Origin: Alphaproteobacteria bacterium
Lineage (GTDB): Bacteria; Pseudomonadota; Alphaproteobacteria; ATCC43930; CGMCC-115725
NCBI GenBank assembly: GCA_028871055.1
Contig: JAGWON010000015.1
Span: forward strand, 17,221 to 81,220
DNA: 64,000 nt
Reading direction: 5' to 3'
Of this stretch, positions 46,057 through 55,408 are shown piece by piece. The notes below the pieces were generated by a model. The model searched no databases. It was not told the origin of the DNA and saw only the letters and a list, made by a program, of their open reading frames with translations. How positions within the stretch are numbered: the stretch's first letter is position 1; each line of letters opens with the position of its first letter. The position numbers and the translations under genes were made by a program.

Positions 46057-48729
46057 ATGCTCGACAAGACCTTCAATCCCGGCGCGATCGAGCCGGTCCT
46101 CTACGCGGCGTGGGAGAAGTCCGGCGCCTTCGCCTGCGATCCGCAATCGGCGAAGCGGCCGTTCTGCATCGCCATGCCGCCGCCCAACGTCACCGGCAGC
46201 CTGCACATGGGCCACGCGCTCAACCACACGCTGCAGGACATCCTGGCGCGGTTCGAGCGCATGCGCGGCCGCGATGTGCTGTGGCAGCCGGGCACCGACC
46301 ACGCCGGCATCGCCACGCAGATGGTGGTCGAGCGCAATCTCGCGGCGGAAAAGACCGATCGCCGCGCGCTCGGCCGCGAGAAATTCATCGAACGCGTCTG
46401 GCAATGGAAGGCCGAGAGCGGCGGCACCATCACCCGCCAGCTGCGCTCGCTCGGCGCTTCGCCGGACTGGAAGCGCGAGCGCTTCACCATGGACGACGGG
46501 CTGAGCGCCGCGGTGCGCAGGGTCTTCGTCAGCCTCCACAAGGAGGGCCTGATCTATCGCGACAAGCGGCTGGTGAACTGGGACCCCAAGCTGCACACCG
46601 CGGTCTCCGACCTCGAGGTCGAAAGCCGCGAGACCAAGGGCTCGCTCTGGTACATCAGGTATCCGGTCGTCGGCCACGACGGCGCGTTCATCACCGTGGC
46701 GACGACGCGCCCCGAAACCATGCTCGGCGACACCGGCGTCGCGGTGAATCCCGAGGACGAGCGCTACAAGCATCTGATCGGCAAGCACGTCGTGCTGCCA
46801 CTGACCACGCGGCACATTCCGATTGTCGCCGACGAGCACGCCGATCCCACCGCCGGCAGCGGCGCGGTCAAGATTACGCCGGCGCACGACTTCAACGACT
46901 TCGAGGTCGGCCGCCGTCACAACCTGCCGCTGATCAACATCTTCGACCGCGACGCCAAGCTCAACGACAGCGTGCCCGAAAGCTATCGCGGGCTGGATCG
47001 GTTCGCCGCGCGCAAGCAGGTGCTGGCCGATCTCGAAGCCTCCGGCCTCTTGGAGAAGACCGAGCCGCACACCTTGATGGTGCCCTACGGCGATCGCTCC
47101 GGCGTGGTGATCGAGCCGTGGCTCACCGACCAGTGGTACGTCAACGCCAAGGAGCTGGCGAAGGCGGCGATCGAGGCGGTCGAGCGCGGCGCCACCGTGT
47201 TCGTGCCGCGGCAGTGGGAAAACACCTTCTTCGAATGGATGCGCAACGTCCAGCCGTGGTGCATCTCGCGCCAGATCTGGTGGGGTCATCAGATTCCGGC
47301 ATGGTACGCGCCGGATGGCCGCGTCTTCGTCGAGGAAACCGAGGCGGCGGCGAAGGCGGCGGCGCGGGCGCATTACGGCGAAGACGTCGCCCTGAAGCGC
47401 GATGACGACGTGCTCGATACCTGGTTCTCGTCGGCGTTGTGGCCGTTCTCGACGCTCGGCTGGCCGGCCGAAACGCCCGAGCTCAAGCGGTACTACCCCA
47501 CCGACGTCCTCGTCACCGGCTTCGACATCATCTTCTTCTGGGTCGCGCGCATGATGATGATGGGCTGCAAGTTCATGGGCGAGGTGCCGTTCAGGACGGT
47601 CTATATCCACGCCCTGGTGCGCGACGAGCGCGGCCAGAAGATGTCGAAGTCCAAGGGCAACATCGTCGATCCGCTCGCCATCATCGGCAAATACGGCTGC
47701 GATGCGCTGCGCTTCACGCTCACGGCGCTGGCCGCGCAGGGCCGGGACGTGAAACTCGCCGAGAGCCGCATCGAGGGCTACCGCAACTTCGCCACCAAGC
47801 TGTGGAACGCGGCGCGCTTCGCCGAAATGAACGAGTGCAAGCTCGATCCGAAGTTCGATCCGGCAAGCGCCGAGCTCACGCTCAACAAATGGATCGCCGG
47901 CGCGCTGGCGCAGGCGGCGCTGCGCGCGACCGAGGCGCTCGAGGCGTTCGAGTTCAACACAGCCGCGGACGCGCTCTATCATTTCACCTGGGGCACGTTC
48001 TGCGACTGGTACGTCGAATTCTCGAAGCCAATCCTCACTGCCGTGCACGCGAATACCAAGGCCGAAACCGAAAAGGCCGAGACGCGCGCCATGACCGGCT
48101 GGATTCTGAGCCGGCTCGTGCACTTGCTGCATCCGATCATGCCGTTCGTCACCGAAGAGCTGTGGAAGCACCTCACGGATGGCAAAGACAGACTGCTTAT
48201 TCAGGGTCGATGGCCCGCGCTCGATGCCGAGCTGGTCGATCGCGATGCCGCTGCCGAGATGGACTGGGTTGTGGCGCTCATCGCCCAGATCCGCGCCGCG
48301 CGCGCCGAGATGAACGTGCCGCCAGGCCTTCAAATCGACGCGTATCTCGTCGAGATCGGCGCGCGGGAGAATGAGTTTTTCGGCCGCAATCTGCTGCAAA
48401 TCATGTCACTGGCGCGGGTAAAGCACATTGCCAAATTGGATGCCGTGGCGCCCGCCAAGCAGAACACCATCCAAGTGGTGGTTGAAAACGCGTCATTGCT
48501 GCTCGATCTCGCCGGCGCCATCGACGTCGGCAAGGAGCGCGCGCGGCTGCAGAAAGAGGCGCAGAGCGTGCGCGCCGAACTCGACAAGATTGCTGCCAAG
48601 CTCGGCAACGAGCAGTTCCTCGCGAAGGCCAAGGCCGAGGCGGTCGACGAGCAGCGCGAACGCCAAGCCGAGGCGCGCGCCGCGCTCGGCCGGCTCGACG
48701 CCGCGCTCGCCCGTATCGGTGGGGCGTGA
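46057..48729 (+). CDS. valS: Valyl-tRNA synthetase
   Basis: The 890-residue class I synthetase has the HIGH motif within PPPNVTGSLHMGHAL, a large editing domain (WDPKLHTAVSDLEV, TTRPETMLGDTGVAV), the KMSKS loop at residues 528-532 (GQKMSKSKGN), an anticodon-binding domain and the C-terminal coiled coil (GAIDVGKERARLQKEAQSV...). It charges tRNA-Val. The ATG at 46057 gives the MLDKTFNPG start; upstream in-frame codons are not convincing. Confidence 0.97.
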   Translation: MLDKTFNPGAIEPVLYAAWEKSGAFACDPQSAKRPFCIAMPPPNVTGSLHMGHALNHTLQDILARFERMRGRDVLWQPGTDHAGIATQMVVERNLAAEKTDRRALGREKFIERVWQWKAESGGTITRQLRSLGASPDWKRERFTMDDGLSAAVRRVFVSLHKEGLIYRDKRLVNWDPKLHTAVSDLEVESRETKGSLWYIRYPVVGHDGAFITVATTRPETMLGDTGVAVNPEDERYKHLIGKHVVLPLTTRHIPIVADEHADPTAGSGAVKITPAHDFNDFEVGRRHNLPLINIFDRDAKLNDSVPESYRGLDRFAARKQVLADLEASGLLEKTEPHTLMVPYGDRSGVVIEPWLTDQWYVNAKELAKAAIEAVERGATVFVPRQWENTFFEWMRNVQPWCISRQIWWGHQIPAWYAPDGRVFVEETEAAAKAAARAHYGEDVALKRDDDVLDTWFSSALWPFSTLGWPAETPELKRYYPTDVLVTGFDIIFFWVARMMMMGCKFMGEVPFRTVYIHALVRDERGQKMSKSKGNIVDPLAIIGKYGCDALRFTLTALAAQGRDVKLAESRIEGYRNFATKLWNAARFAEMNECKLDPKFDPASAELTLNKWIAGALAQAALRATEALEAFEFNTAADALYHFTWGTFCDWYVEFSKPILTAVHANTKAETEKAETRAMTGWILSRLVHLLHPIMPFVTEELWKHLTDGKDRLLIQGRWPALDAELVDRDAAAEMDWVVALIAQIRAARAEMNVPPGLQIDAYLVEIGARENEFFGRNLLQIMSLARVKHIAKLDAVAPAKQNTIQVVVENASLLLDLAGAIDVGKERARLQKEAQSVRAELDKIAAKLGNEQFLAKAKAEAVDEQRERQAEARAALGRLDAALARIGGA

Positions 48730-48740
48730 CCGCCAATCCC

Positions 48741-48758
48741 GTCATGCCCGGCCGAAGT
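48741..48758. repeat. Truncated GTCATGCCCGG-family repeat
   Basis: GTCATGCCCGGCCGAAG is the left end of the interspersed palindrome but lacks the rest. It marks the border where GC-rich valS gives way to the AT-richer split gene. Confidence 0.5.
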
Positions 48759-48790
48759 ATCTCCGAGCATAATTGCGGCGGCGAGCAACG

Positions 48791-49733
48791 ATGATGGTGA
48801 GCACCTCGGGACCGATAAAGCCGCTACCACCGGAGGTGCGTTCTAAGGCTCTGAAGCTGTTGCGGTTTAAAGGCCATCTTGCGCTCAGCGAAATCGAAAG
48901 GCTCACGGGATGGGAGAGCCCCACCGGCATGACGAATCACGTCATGGCTCAGCAGCTCGGCATCACGGAGCGCCAATTTAAATACCTTCTCTGGCGCCAC
49001 GATCTGCGCGAGAAAGAGAAAGAGCGACGCCTAGCGGAGCGCGATGCAAAGAATGTCGCAGTTGCCACACATACCAGTCACAAGCTCGGATTCAGTATCT
49101 TACTGCCGGCCAACTGGCGCGTGATTACAGACGCACTCGAATGGTCGCGGCTTGCCAATGAGTATCTTCAGCACCTCCTTCATTCGAAACCTCCTGAAGA
49201 ACCCACATCGCTTCCGTGGCAGACGCGGGTAGAATTCAGTGAATCCGGCGAGCCTGTGCCGCGAGACTTGAAGCGACTCGCCGAGGAGGAGCTTGAAGAG
49301 CGGCTGGTGTATGCGGAAAGGCACGCGCAGCTAGAGCAAATGGCAACCGGACTCTTTCAAGCCGAGCCCCTCGACGGTGATGATGGAGCGTTCTTTGGAA
49401 GTGACCAAATTGCGAATGGACAGCTCGTTGGCAGCGCTCGACCTGTATCAGCTGGATAAACTGCTTCCTGAGATGGTGTCTTGGGGAAGTCGGCCGAGCA
49501 AGGGGATGGTCGTGGATGGGCTTCCTGGGGTTGTCTATTACTTCGTCATGAATACCGGCGATGAGACTCAAGAGCAGCCGGTATTCTTCAATGTGTACCT
49601 TGCTGAAGGGCATGAAGGCTGGATTCTCTCCTGCCAATGCCGGTATGGGGATTTCTATTTCAAGACATTCACGAGGTACAAGCCGATATTCAGACGAATT
49701 ATCAGCAGCTTCCGAAGGCTTCGTAGGGTGTAA
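48791..49733 (+). pseudogene. Low-GC gene split by a frameshift, unknown function
   Basis: The first frame (to 49459) encodes an HTH-like start (NHVMAQQLGITERQFKYLLWR), charged helices and a PsbP-like strand HKLGFSILLPANWRV. The second frame, open from 49335 to 49733, continues with LEVTKLRMDSSLAALDLYQL and ends YFKTFTRYKPIFRRIISSFR, a typical C-terminal end of PsbP-like domains. The two fit as one protein broken by a shift near 49350-49400. Base composition is clearly lower in GC than either neighbour and a truncated repeat marks its start, suggesting acquired and decaying DNA. The product is not identified. Confidence 0.6.
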
Positions 49734-49772
49734 TCTTGGGCTGTTCCTCGTTTTTCAACCAAGGAGCTTGCG

Positions 49773-50402
49773 TTACGCCGCGATTGCCTGCGCGATCTCG
49801 GTGTTGGTCATCGGCCAGCCGACGGTGCGCGACATCAGGTCGAGCGCGAAGCGGTGCATCTCCGGGCCGTCCATGGTGTCGACCGCGTCCGACGCGATCA
49901 CCACGCGGAAGTCGAGATTGGTCGAATCGAAGGCGCAGCACAGCACGCACGACGTGGTGTTGATGCCGGCAAGGATCAGCGTATCGACGCTAAGCCGGCT
50001 CTTGAGCAGAAACAACAGGTCGGTGCCGAGATAGGGGCTATAGCGCTTCTTGCCGCGCACGACGTGGTCGCCGCTGCGCAGCAGGTCGGGAATGATCTCG
50101 GTGCCGCGGCTCCCGACGAGATTGTGGGTGAAGGCGCCCTGGCGCATCTTCGGCCGGTTGTCGCCGGGCTCGCCGTGCCAGAACGGATTGCTGGTGATCT
50201 CGCCGGGGTCGCGGTATTCGGTCACCACGTGGACGATCGGCACGCCGCGGCTGCGCAGCGCGTCGAACAGCTTAGCCGAGCGCGCGATCACCGGGCCGCA
50301 GCGCTCCGCTGGCAGCGGCAGCGTCGCCACCGCGGGGTCGAGATGGCCGCGATGCATGTCGATGGCGACGCAGGCGGTCGTCTTCGGGTCGATACGGATC
50401 AC
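49773..50402 (-). CDS. Isochorismatase-family cysteine hydrolase
   Basis: The 209-residue protein has the triad of this family: Asp15 in IDMHRGHLD, Lys in VRGKKRYSPYLGTDL and Cys in GINTTSCVLCCAFD. Substrates of relatives include isochorismate, nicotinamide, ureidoacrylate and N-carbamoylsarcosine; this one is not resolved. It starts at a GTG with GGAGGGAG upstream. The HD gene lies upstream on the same strand, about 175 bases away with a double repeat between. Confidence 0.88.
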   Translation of the reverse strand: MIRIDPKTTACVAIDMHRGHLDPAVATLPLPAERCGPVIARSAKLFDALRSRGVPIVHVVTEYRDPGEITSNPFWHGEPGDNRPKMRQGAFTHNLVGSRGTEIIPDLLRSGDHVVRGKKRYSPYLGTDLLFLLKSRLSVDTLILAGINTTSCVLCCAFDSTNLDFRVVIASDAVDTMDGPEMHRFALDLMSRTVGWPMTNTEIAQAIAA

Positions 50403-50456
50403 GGTCTCCCTCCGCGCAATCGCGACTTGTATTGGCTTTCATACGAGCCGGAGTCA

Positions 50457-50553
50457 CCCCCACCCCATCCCTCCCCGTTCGAAGGGGAGGGGGTGGTCGG
50501 TTGCAACATGCAGTTCCCTCCCCCCTTGAGGGGGAGGGCTAGGGTGGGGGGTG
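50457..50553. repeat. Pair of C-rich palindromic repeats (CTCGAG family)
   Basis: CACCCCCACCCCATCCCTCC with a TTCGAA centre (50457-50500) is followed by a second unit CCCTCCCCCCTTGAGGGGG ending AGGGTGGGGGG (50515-50553), so the outer ends are inverted. The cores are variants of those at 12087, 13581 and 28628. Confidence 0.82.
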
Positions 50554-50578
50554 TGATGCACATCGCTGATTCGGGGCG

Positions 50579-51337
50579 CTACAGAAACTTCGTCGGCCAG
50601 ATGATGGTGCGCCACATGTGGGCGACCGGGCTGTCGTCGAAGCCTAATCCTTCCTCGGGCTGGCGGAAATTGCGGCCGAGGATGTCGGTGAACTCGTCGA
50701 AGCTCACCGTGGCGTCCGGATCGAAGGAATAGATGTCGTAGACCGTGATCATGCGCGCGGTCATGTACCATTTGTGCCTGCGCGCGCGCTTGTAGGCTTC
50801 CTCGATGTAGGGCTCGGGCTTGTAGTCGGCACCGAACAATTTCACGTACTGGTCGGGATAGTCATAGCCGACGCTTTCGTCGGGATAGAAGCGCAGTGCC
50901 TGGTGCGCACGGATCGCCCACGACACTTCCTCGTCGACATAGGGCGCGACCAGCTGCGCGCCCCAATAACCGTGGTCGCTACGGATGAATCCCAGAATGG
51001 CGATGTCGTGCAGCAGACAGGCGGTGACGACCTTCTCGTTCATCCCCGCCTTGAGCGCGTGCGTCGCGCTTTGCAGCAGATGGTTGGCTGGTGCAAAGCG
51101 CCGCCGAAAGAAATTCGTCAGCGTCGGCTTGGCCGGCATCTTCTTGAGACGCGGGTCGTCGCCCATCAGCACGTGCTGGCCGGACTTGAGCGTGTTGAAC
51201 CGCATCGGGATCGGCACGGTCGGGTCGCGCTCTCCCGAGGTGAACAGCACCGAGGGATCGACGATGCGCTCGAGCGCGGCAATCTGCCGGTGTTCGAGCT
51301 CGTCGGCGCGCTCGGACAGCGTCGGGGTCACGGTCAT
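50579..51337 (-). CDS. HD-domain phosphohydrolase-like protein
   Basis: The 252-residue protein has a metal-binding HD motif in ACLLHDIAILGFI, with SATHALKAG before it and VSWAIRAHQALRFYP after it. HD proteins hydrolyse phosphoesters, often nucleotides; this one has unusual flanks (EPYIEEAYKRARRHKWYMTARM) and no known partner. It starts at ATG 51337, 45 bases from the divergent greB. Confidence 0.85.
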   Translation of the reverse strand: MTVTPTLSERADELEHRQIAALERIVDPSVLFTSGERDPTVPIPMRFNTLKSGQHVLMGDDPRLKKMPAKPTLTNFFRRRFAPANHLLQSATHALKAGMNEKVVTACLLHDIAILGFIRSDHGYWGAQLVAPYVDEEVSWAIRAHQALRFYPDESVGYDYPDQYVKLFGADYKPEPYIEEAYKRARRHKWYMTARMITVYDIYSFDPDATVSFDEFTDILGRNFRQPEEGLGFDDSPVAHMWRTIIWPTKFL

Positions 51338-51381
51338 GCGCCGATCTTGGCCCGGTCCGCCTTCGGTGGCAAGATCGCGCC

Positions 51382-51951
51382 ATGAGCAAGGCGTTTACCC
51401 GGGACGGCGACGAGGCGCCCGACGAGGTCGATGCGGCGGCGGTCGAGCACGGCCCCGCACTGCCCGAAGGCGCCAAGAATTACATCACGCCCGACGGCCA
51501 TCGCCGCCTGCAGGACGAACTCAAGGCGCTGGTCAAAATCGAGCGGCCGAAGGTGGTCGAGGTCGTCGCCTGGGCGGCCGGCAACGGCGACCGCTCGGAG
51601 AACGGCGACTACATCTACGGCAAAAAGCGCCTCAGGGAGATCGACAGCCGCATCCGTTTCCTCACCAAACGGTTGGAGATCGCAGAGGTGGTCGATCCCG
51701 CCGCGCAGAAGAACCGCGACCAGGTGTTCTTCGGCGCCACCGTCACCTATGCCACCTCGGACGACAAGGAGCACACGGTTACCATCGTCGGCCTCGACGA
51801 GGCTGACGCCGATCATGGCAAGGTGAGCTGGATCGCGCCGGTCGCCCGCGCGCTGCTGAAATCGCGCGTCGGCGACGTGGTCGAGCTCAAGCGACCCGAC
51901 GGCGTCGAGGGCATCGAGGTCGTAGCGATCGTGTATCCCGAGAAGGTCTAG
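51382..51951 (+). CDS. greB: Transcription elongation factor GreB
   Basis: The 189-residue protein has the N-terminal coiled coil ([20 protein letters not shown]), with acidic tip residues in [21 protein letters not shown], and the C-terminal FKBP-like part ending [22 protein letters not shown]. GreB restarts backtracked RNA polymerase by stimulating transcript cleavage. An acidic N-terminal extension of about 30 residues ([17 protein letters not shown]) is longer than in E. coli. Confidence 0.95.
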   Translation: MSKAFTRDGDEAPDEVDAAAVEHGPALPEGAKNYITPDGHRRLQDELKALVKIERPKVVEVVAWAAGNGDRSENGDYIYGKKRLREIDSRIRFLTKRLEIAEVVDPAAQKNRDQVFFGATVTYATSDDKEHTVTIVGLDEADADHGKVSWIAPVARALLKSRVGDVVELKRPDGVEGIEVVAIVYPEKV

Positions 51952-52006
51952 GCAAACGGCCCCGGCGCTTTGTAAGGTGCGGCCTCCGGTCCGCAGGGAG
52001 GCGACC

Positions 52007-53749
52007 ATGCCCGAAGGAATGAGCAGGAAACCGATCGACAAGTCGAAGCTGCCGAGCCGCCACATCACCGTCGGGCCGGAGCGCGCACCGCACCGGTCCA
52101 TGTTCTATGCGATGGGCGTTACGGAAGAGCAATTGCAGCAGCCCATCGTCGGCGTCTGCACCACGTGGAACGAGGCGGCGCCGTGCAACATCGCGCTGGC
52201 GCGCCAGGCCCAGGCGGCGAAGAAGGGCGTCGCCGCCGCCGGCGGCACGCCGCGCGAGTTCACCACCATCACCGTCACCGACGGCATCGCCATGGGCCAT
52301 GCCGGCATGAAATCGTCGCTGGTATCGCGCGAGATCATCGCCGACAGCGTCGAGCTCACCATGCGCGGTCATTCCTACGACGCGCTCGTCGGTCTCGCGG
52401 GCTGCGACAAGTCGCTGCCCGGTCTGATGATGGCGATGCTGCGCTTGAACGTGCCGTCGGTGTTCATGTACGGCGGCTCGATCCTGCCCGGCCGCTTCCA
52501 GGGCCGTGACGTCACCATCGTCGACGTCTTCGAGGGCGTCGGCATGCACAACGCCGGCAAGCTGAGCGACGAAGAGCTGCACGATCTCGAATGCCACGCC
52601 TGTCCGTCGGCGGGCTCGTGCGGCGGCCAGTTCACCGCCAACACCATGGCTTGCGTCTCCGAAGCGCTGGGATTGGCGCTGCCCGGTTCGGCCGGCACGC
52701 CGGCGCCTTATGATTCGCGCGACCAGTACGCCGAGGCCTCGGGCGAAATGGTGATGGAGTTGATCCGGCAGCGCATCCGGCCGCGCGACATCGTCACCCG
52801 CAAATCGCTCGAGAACGCGGCGATGATCGTCGCGGCGTCTGGCGGCTCGACCAACGGCGCGCTGCATCTGCCGGCGATCGCCAACGAGGCCGGCATCGAT
52901 TTCGACATCCACGCCGTCGGCAAGATCTTCAAGAAGACGCCTTATATCGGCGACTTCAAGCCGGGCGGCAAATACGTGATGAACGATCTGCACCGGGTCG
53001 GCGGCGTGCCGGTGTTGTTGAAGGCGCTCTTGGACGGCGGCTATCTGCACGGCGAATGCCTGACCGTCACCGGCAAGACCATGGCCGAGAATCTGAGGGA
53101 CGCCGTCGTGCCGAAGAACCAGGACGTCGTGCATTCGACCAAGAAGCCGCTCGCCAAGACTGGCGGCCTCGTCGTCCTCAAGGGCAACCTCGCGCCACAG
53201 GGCGCCATCTGCAAGGTCGCCGGCATGCAGGGCATCGAACTCAAGTTCCGCGGTCCGGCGCGCTGTTTCGACACCGAAGAGCAATGCTTCGCCGCGGTCG
53301 AGGCCGGGAAATACCAGAAGGGCGACGTGCTGGTGATCCGCTACGAGGGCCCGCGCGGCGGACCGGGCATGCGCGAGATGCTGTCGACCACGGCGGCGCT
53401 CTACGGCCAAGGCGCCGGCAAGGACGTTGCACTGATCACCGACGGTCGCTTCTCCGGTGGCACGCGCGGTTTCTGCATCGGCCACGTCGGTCCGGAAGCC
53501 GCCGTGGGCGGACCGATCAGCCTATTGAAGGATGGCGACATCATCGAGATCGACGCGCTCAAGGGCACGCTCGACGTGAAGTTGAGCGCGGCCGAGCTGG
53601 CGCGCCGCCGCAAAGCATGGAAGCCGCGCAAGACGGAGTACCAGTCGGGCGCGCTATGGCGCTATGCCCAGACTGTGGGCGACGCCGAGAAGGGCGCCAT
53701 CGTGCACCCGGGCGCCAAAGCGGAAACCGGCTGCTTCGCCGACATCTGA
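52007..53749 (+). CDS. ilvD: Dihydroxy-acid dehydratase (IlvD/Edd family)
   Basis: The 580-residue protein has the cluster cysteines in [20 protein letters not shown] and [16 protein letters not shown] and the C-terminal [16 protein letters not shown]. It dehydrates dihydroxy acids to 2-keto acids for branched-chain amino acid synthesis. Paralogues act on sugar acids, and the proximity of greB gives no help, but the full-length match favours IlvD. CAGGGAGG precedes the ATG at 52007; an in-frame upstream ATG would add ten residues. Confidence 0.93.
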   Translation: MPEGMSRKPIDKSKLPSRHITVGPERAPHRSMFYAMGVTEEQLQQPIVGVCTTWNEAAPCNIALARQAQAAKKGVAAAGGTPREFTTITVTDGIAMGHAGMKSSLVSREIIADSVELTMRGHSYDALVGLAGCDKSLPGLMMAMLRLNVPSVFMYGGSILPGRFQGRDVTIVDVFEGVGMHNAGKLSDEELHDLECHACPSAGSCGGQFTANTMACVSEALGLALPGSAGTPAPYDSRDQYAEASGEMVMELIRQRIRPRDIVTRKSLENAAMIVAASGGSTNGALHLPAIANEAGIDFDIHAVGKIFKKTPYIGDFKPGGKYVMNDLHRVGGVPVLLKALLDGGYLHGECLTVTGKTMAENLRDAVVPKNQDVVHSTKKPLAKTGGLVVLKGNLAPQGAICKVAGMQGIELKFRGPARCFDTEEQCFAAVEAGKYQKGDVLVIRYEGPRGGPGMREMLSTTAALYGQGAGKDVALITDGRFSGGTRGFCIGHVGPEAAVGGPISLLKDGDIIEIDALKGTLDVKLSAAELARRRKAWKPRKTEYQSGALWRYAQTVGDAEKGAIVHPGAKAETGCFADI

Positions 53750-53791
53750 GCGTTGCGGGCCCGGTCCGCCGCTCCTAGGGTCGGACGCCGA

Positions 53792-55366
53792 ATGGTTCGC
53801 ACGACGTTAACCATCTTGCGCCATGCTCGACGCGAGCGATGCCAGACGCAGAAACGCACGATTCCGATCCAGAGCGCCCCGTCGATCCCCGCCGCCAGCC
53901 CGGCGGTGATCGCCGGCGCACTGATTTATCTCGCCGCCTTCGCGCTGCGGCTGCTGCCGGTCTTCGCCTTCCCGGCGATCGAATATCCCGACGAGATCTT
54001 CCAGGCGATCGAGCCAGCGCATCGCCTGGTCTATGGCACCGGGCTGGTGCCGTGGGAATTCGTCTACGGCACGCGCTCCTGGGCACTGCCCGGTTTCATC
54101 GCCGGCCTGATGCGGACGGCGCGCGTTTTCGACGACGGTCCCGGCGCCTACATGCCGCTGATCGGCACGGTCTTCGCCGCGCTCGGCGCGGCCAGCGCGC
54201 TCTGCGCCTTCCTGTGGGGACGGCGCCTCTATGGTCTGTGGGGCGGCATCGTTGCCGGTGCGCTGACGGCGTGCTGGCTCGATGCGGTCTATTTCGGGCC
54301 GCGCCCGCTGAGCGAGGCGGTGGCGGCGCACGTCCTGGTCATCGGCCTCTATCTCGCGGCGCCGGGCTACGCGGTACAGGGCCGCGGCCGTCTGGCGCTC
54401 GCCGGTTTCGTCCTCGGCGTCGCGGCGCTGTTGCGCATCCAGCTCGCGTCCGCCGTCGCGTTCTTCGCGCTGTGGGATTGGCGCGATACGGCACCGGCCG
54501 CGCGGCGTCTCAAGCCATTGGTCGCCGGCGGCGTCGTGGCGCTCGCCTTGTTCGGCGCGATCGATGCCGCGACCTGGGGGTGGCCGGGCGAATCGATCTA
54601 TCGCAACCTGCTGATCAATCTCTGGTACGGCGTCAGCGCGTATTGGGGCGTCGAGCCCTGGTATTACTATTTCGATTCGATCGTCGCCTATTGGGGCGCG
54701 GTCGCGGCGGTGATGCTGGTGCTGGCGCGGACCGGCGCGCTGCGCTTACCGCAGCCGGCGGTGCTCGCGCTGGTCATCTTGCTGGTGCATTCGGCAATCG
54801 GCCACAAAGAGTTCCGCTTCATCTATCCGGCGCTGCTGCTGGCGGTGATCTCAGCCGGGCTCGGCATGGCACAGGTGGTCGAGTGGATCGCCGACGGCTT
54901 GATCCTGCATGGCGCATCGCGGCGCGTGGCGCTGCGCGCGGCGGGCGTACCGGTGCTGGTTCTCGCCGTGCTCACGCCGGCCGCGCTGGCGGCCGTGCCC
55001 AAGTATCAGGCGCTGTGGACGCGCGAGGTCGACGTGGTACGCGCCGACCGCGTCGTCGCCGACCTGCCCAACGTCTGCGGCATCGAGCTCTATGGCGTGC
55101 AGTGGTTCCTCTCGGGCGGCTATACGCTCCTGCATCAGAACGCGCCGCTCTACTGGATCGATGACGCAGCCGGCTTTATCGCGCATCGCGATGCTTTCAA
55201 CACCGTGCTGTCGGCGCGGCCGCTGCCGGCGGACGCGGGTTTCGCCACCGTGCGCTGCTTCGACAACGTCTGCGTCGCGCAGCGGCCCGGCCCCTGCGCG
55301 GTCCTGCCGATGGCGAAGCCGGAGACGCCGCCGGGCCTCGATAAGGTCACGCCGCTGGCGCAGTGA
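53792..55366 (+). CDS. GT22-like (ALG/PIG-B type) membrane glycosyltransferase
   Basis: The 524-residue protein has about ten transmembrane helices, an early acidic motif (PAIEYPDEIFQAIEPAHRLVYG) and, in the second half, HKEFRFIYPALLL, the signature of GT22 mannosyltransferases known from eukaryotic ALG9/ALG12/PIG-B. It ends with a periplasmic soluble part of about 120 residues. It probably transfers a sugar from a polyprenyl-linked donor to an envelope glycan. The start ATG at 53792 lies 42 bases beyond ilvD. Confidence 0.85.
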   Translation: MVRTTLTILRHARRERCQTQKRTIPIQSAPSIPAASPAVIAGALIYLAAFALRLLPVFAFPAIEYPDEIFQAIEPAHRLVYGTGLVPWEFVYGTRSWALPGFIAGLMRTARVFDDGPGAYMPLIGTVFAALGAASALCAFLWGRRLYGLWGGIVAGALTACWLDAVYFGPRPLSEAVAAHVLVIGLYLAAPGYAVQGRGRLALAGFVLGVAALLRIQLASAVAFFALWDWRDTAPAARRLKPLVAGGVVALALFGAIDAATWGWPGESIYRNLLINLWYGVSAYWGVEPWYYYFDSIVAYWGAVAAVMLVLARTGALRLPQPAVLALVILLVHSAIGHKEFRFIYPALLLAVISAGLGMAQVVEWIADGLILHGASRRVALRAAGVPVLVLAVLTPAALAAVPKYQALWTREVDVVRADRVVADLPNVCGIELYGVQWFLSGGYTLLHQNAPLYWIDDAAGFIAHRDAFNTVLSARPLPADAGFATVRCFDNVCVAQRPGPCAVLPMAKPETPPGLDKVTPLAQ

Positions 55367-55408
55367 AATCCGCTGGACGCGCCTCGCGCCGCGCGGCTAG
55401 TTAGGACG

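Noticed and set aside
46042..48399. Minus-strand open frame of 785 codons antisense to valS
   Set aside because: Shadow of valS codon bias; no recognisable motifs.
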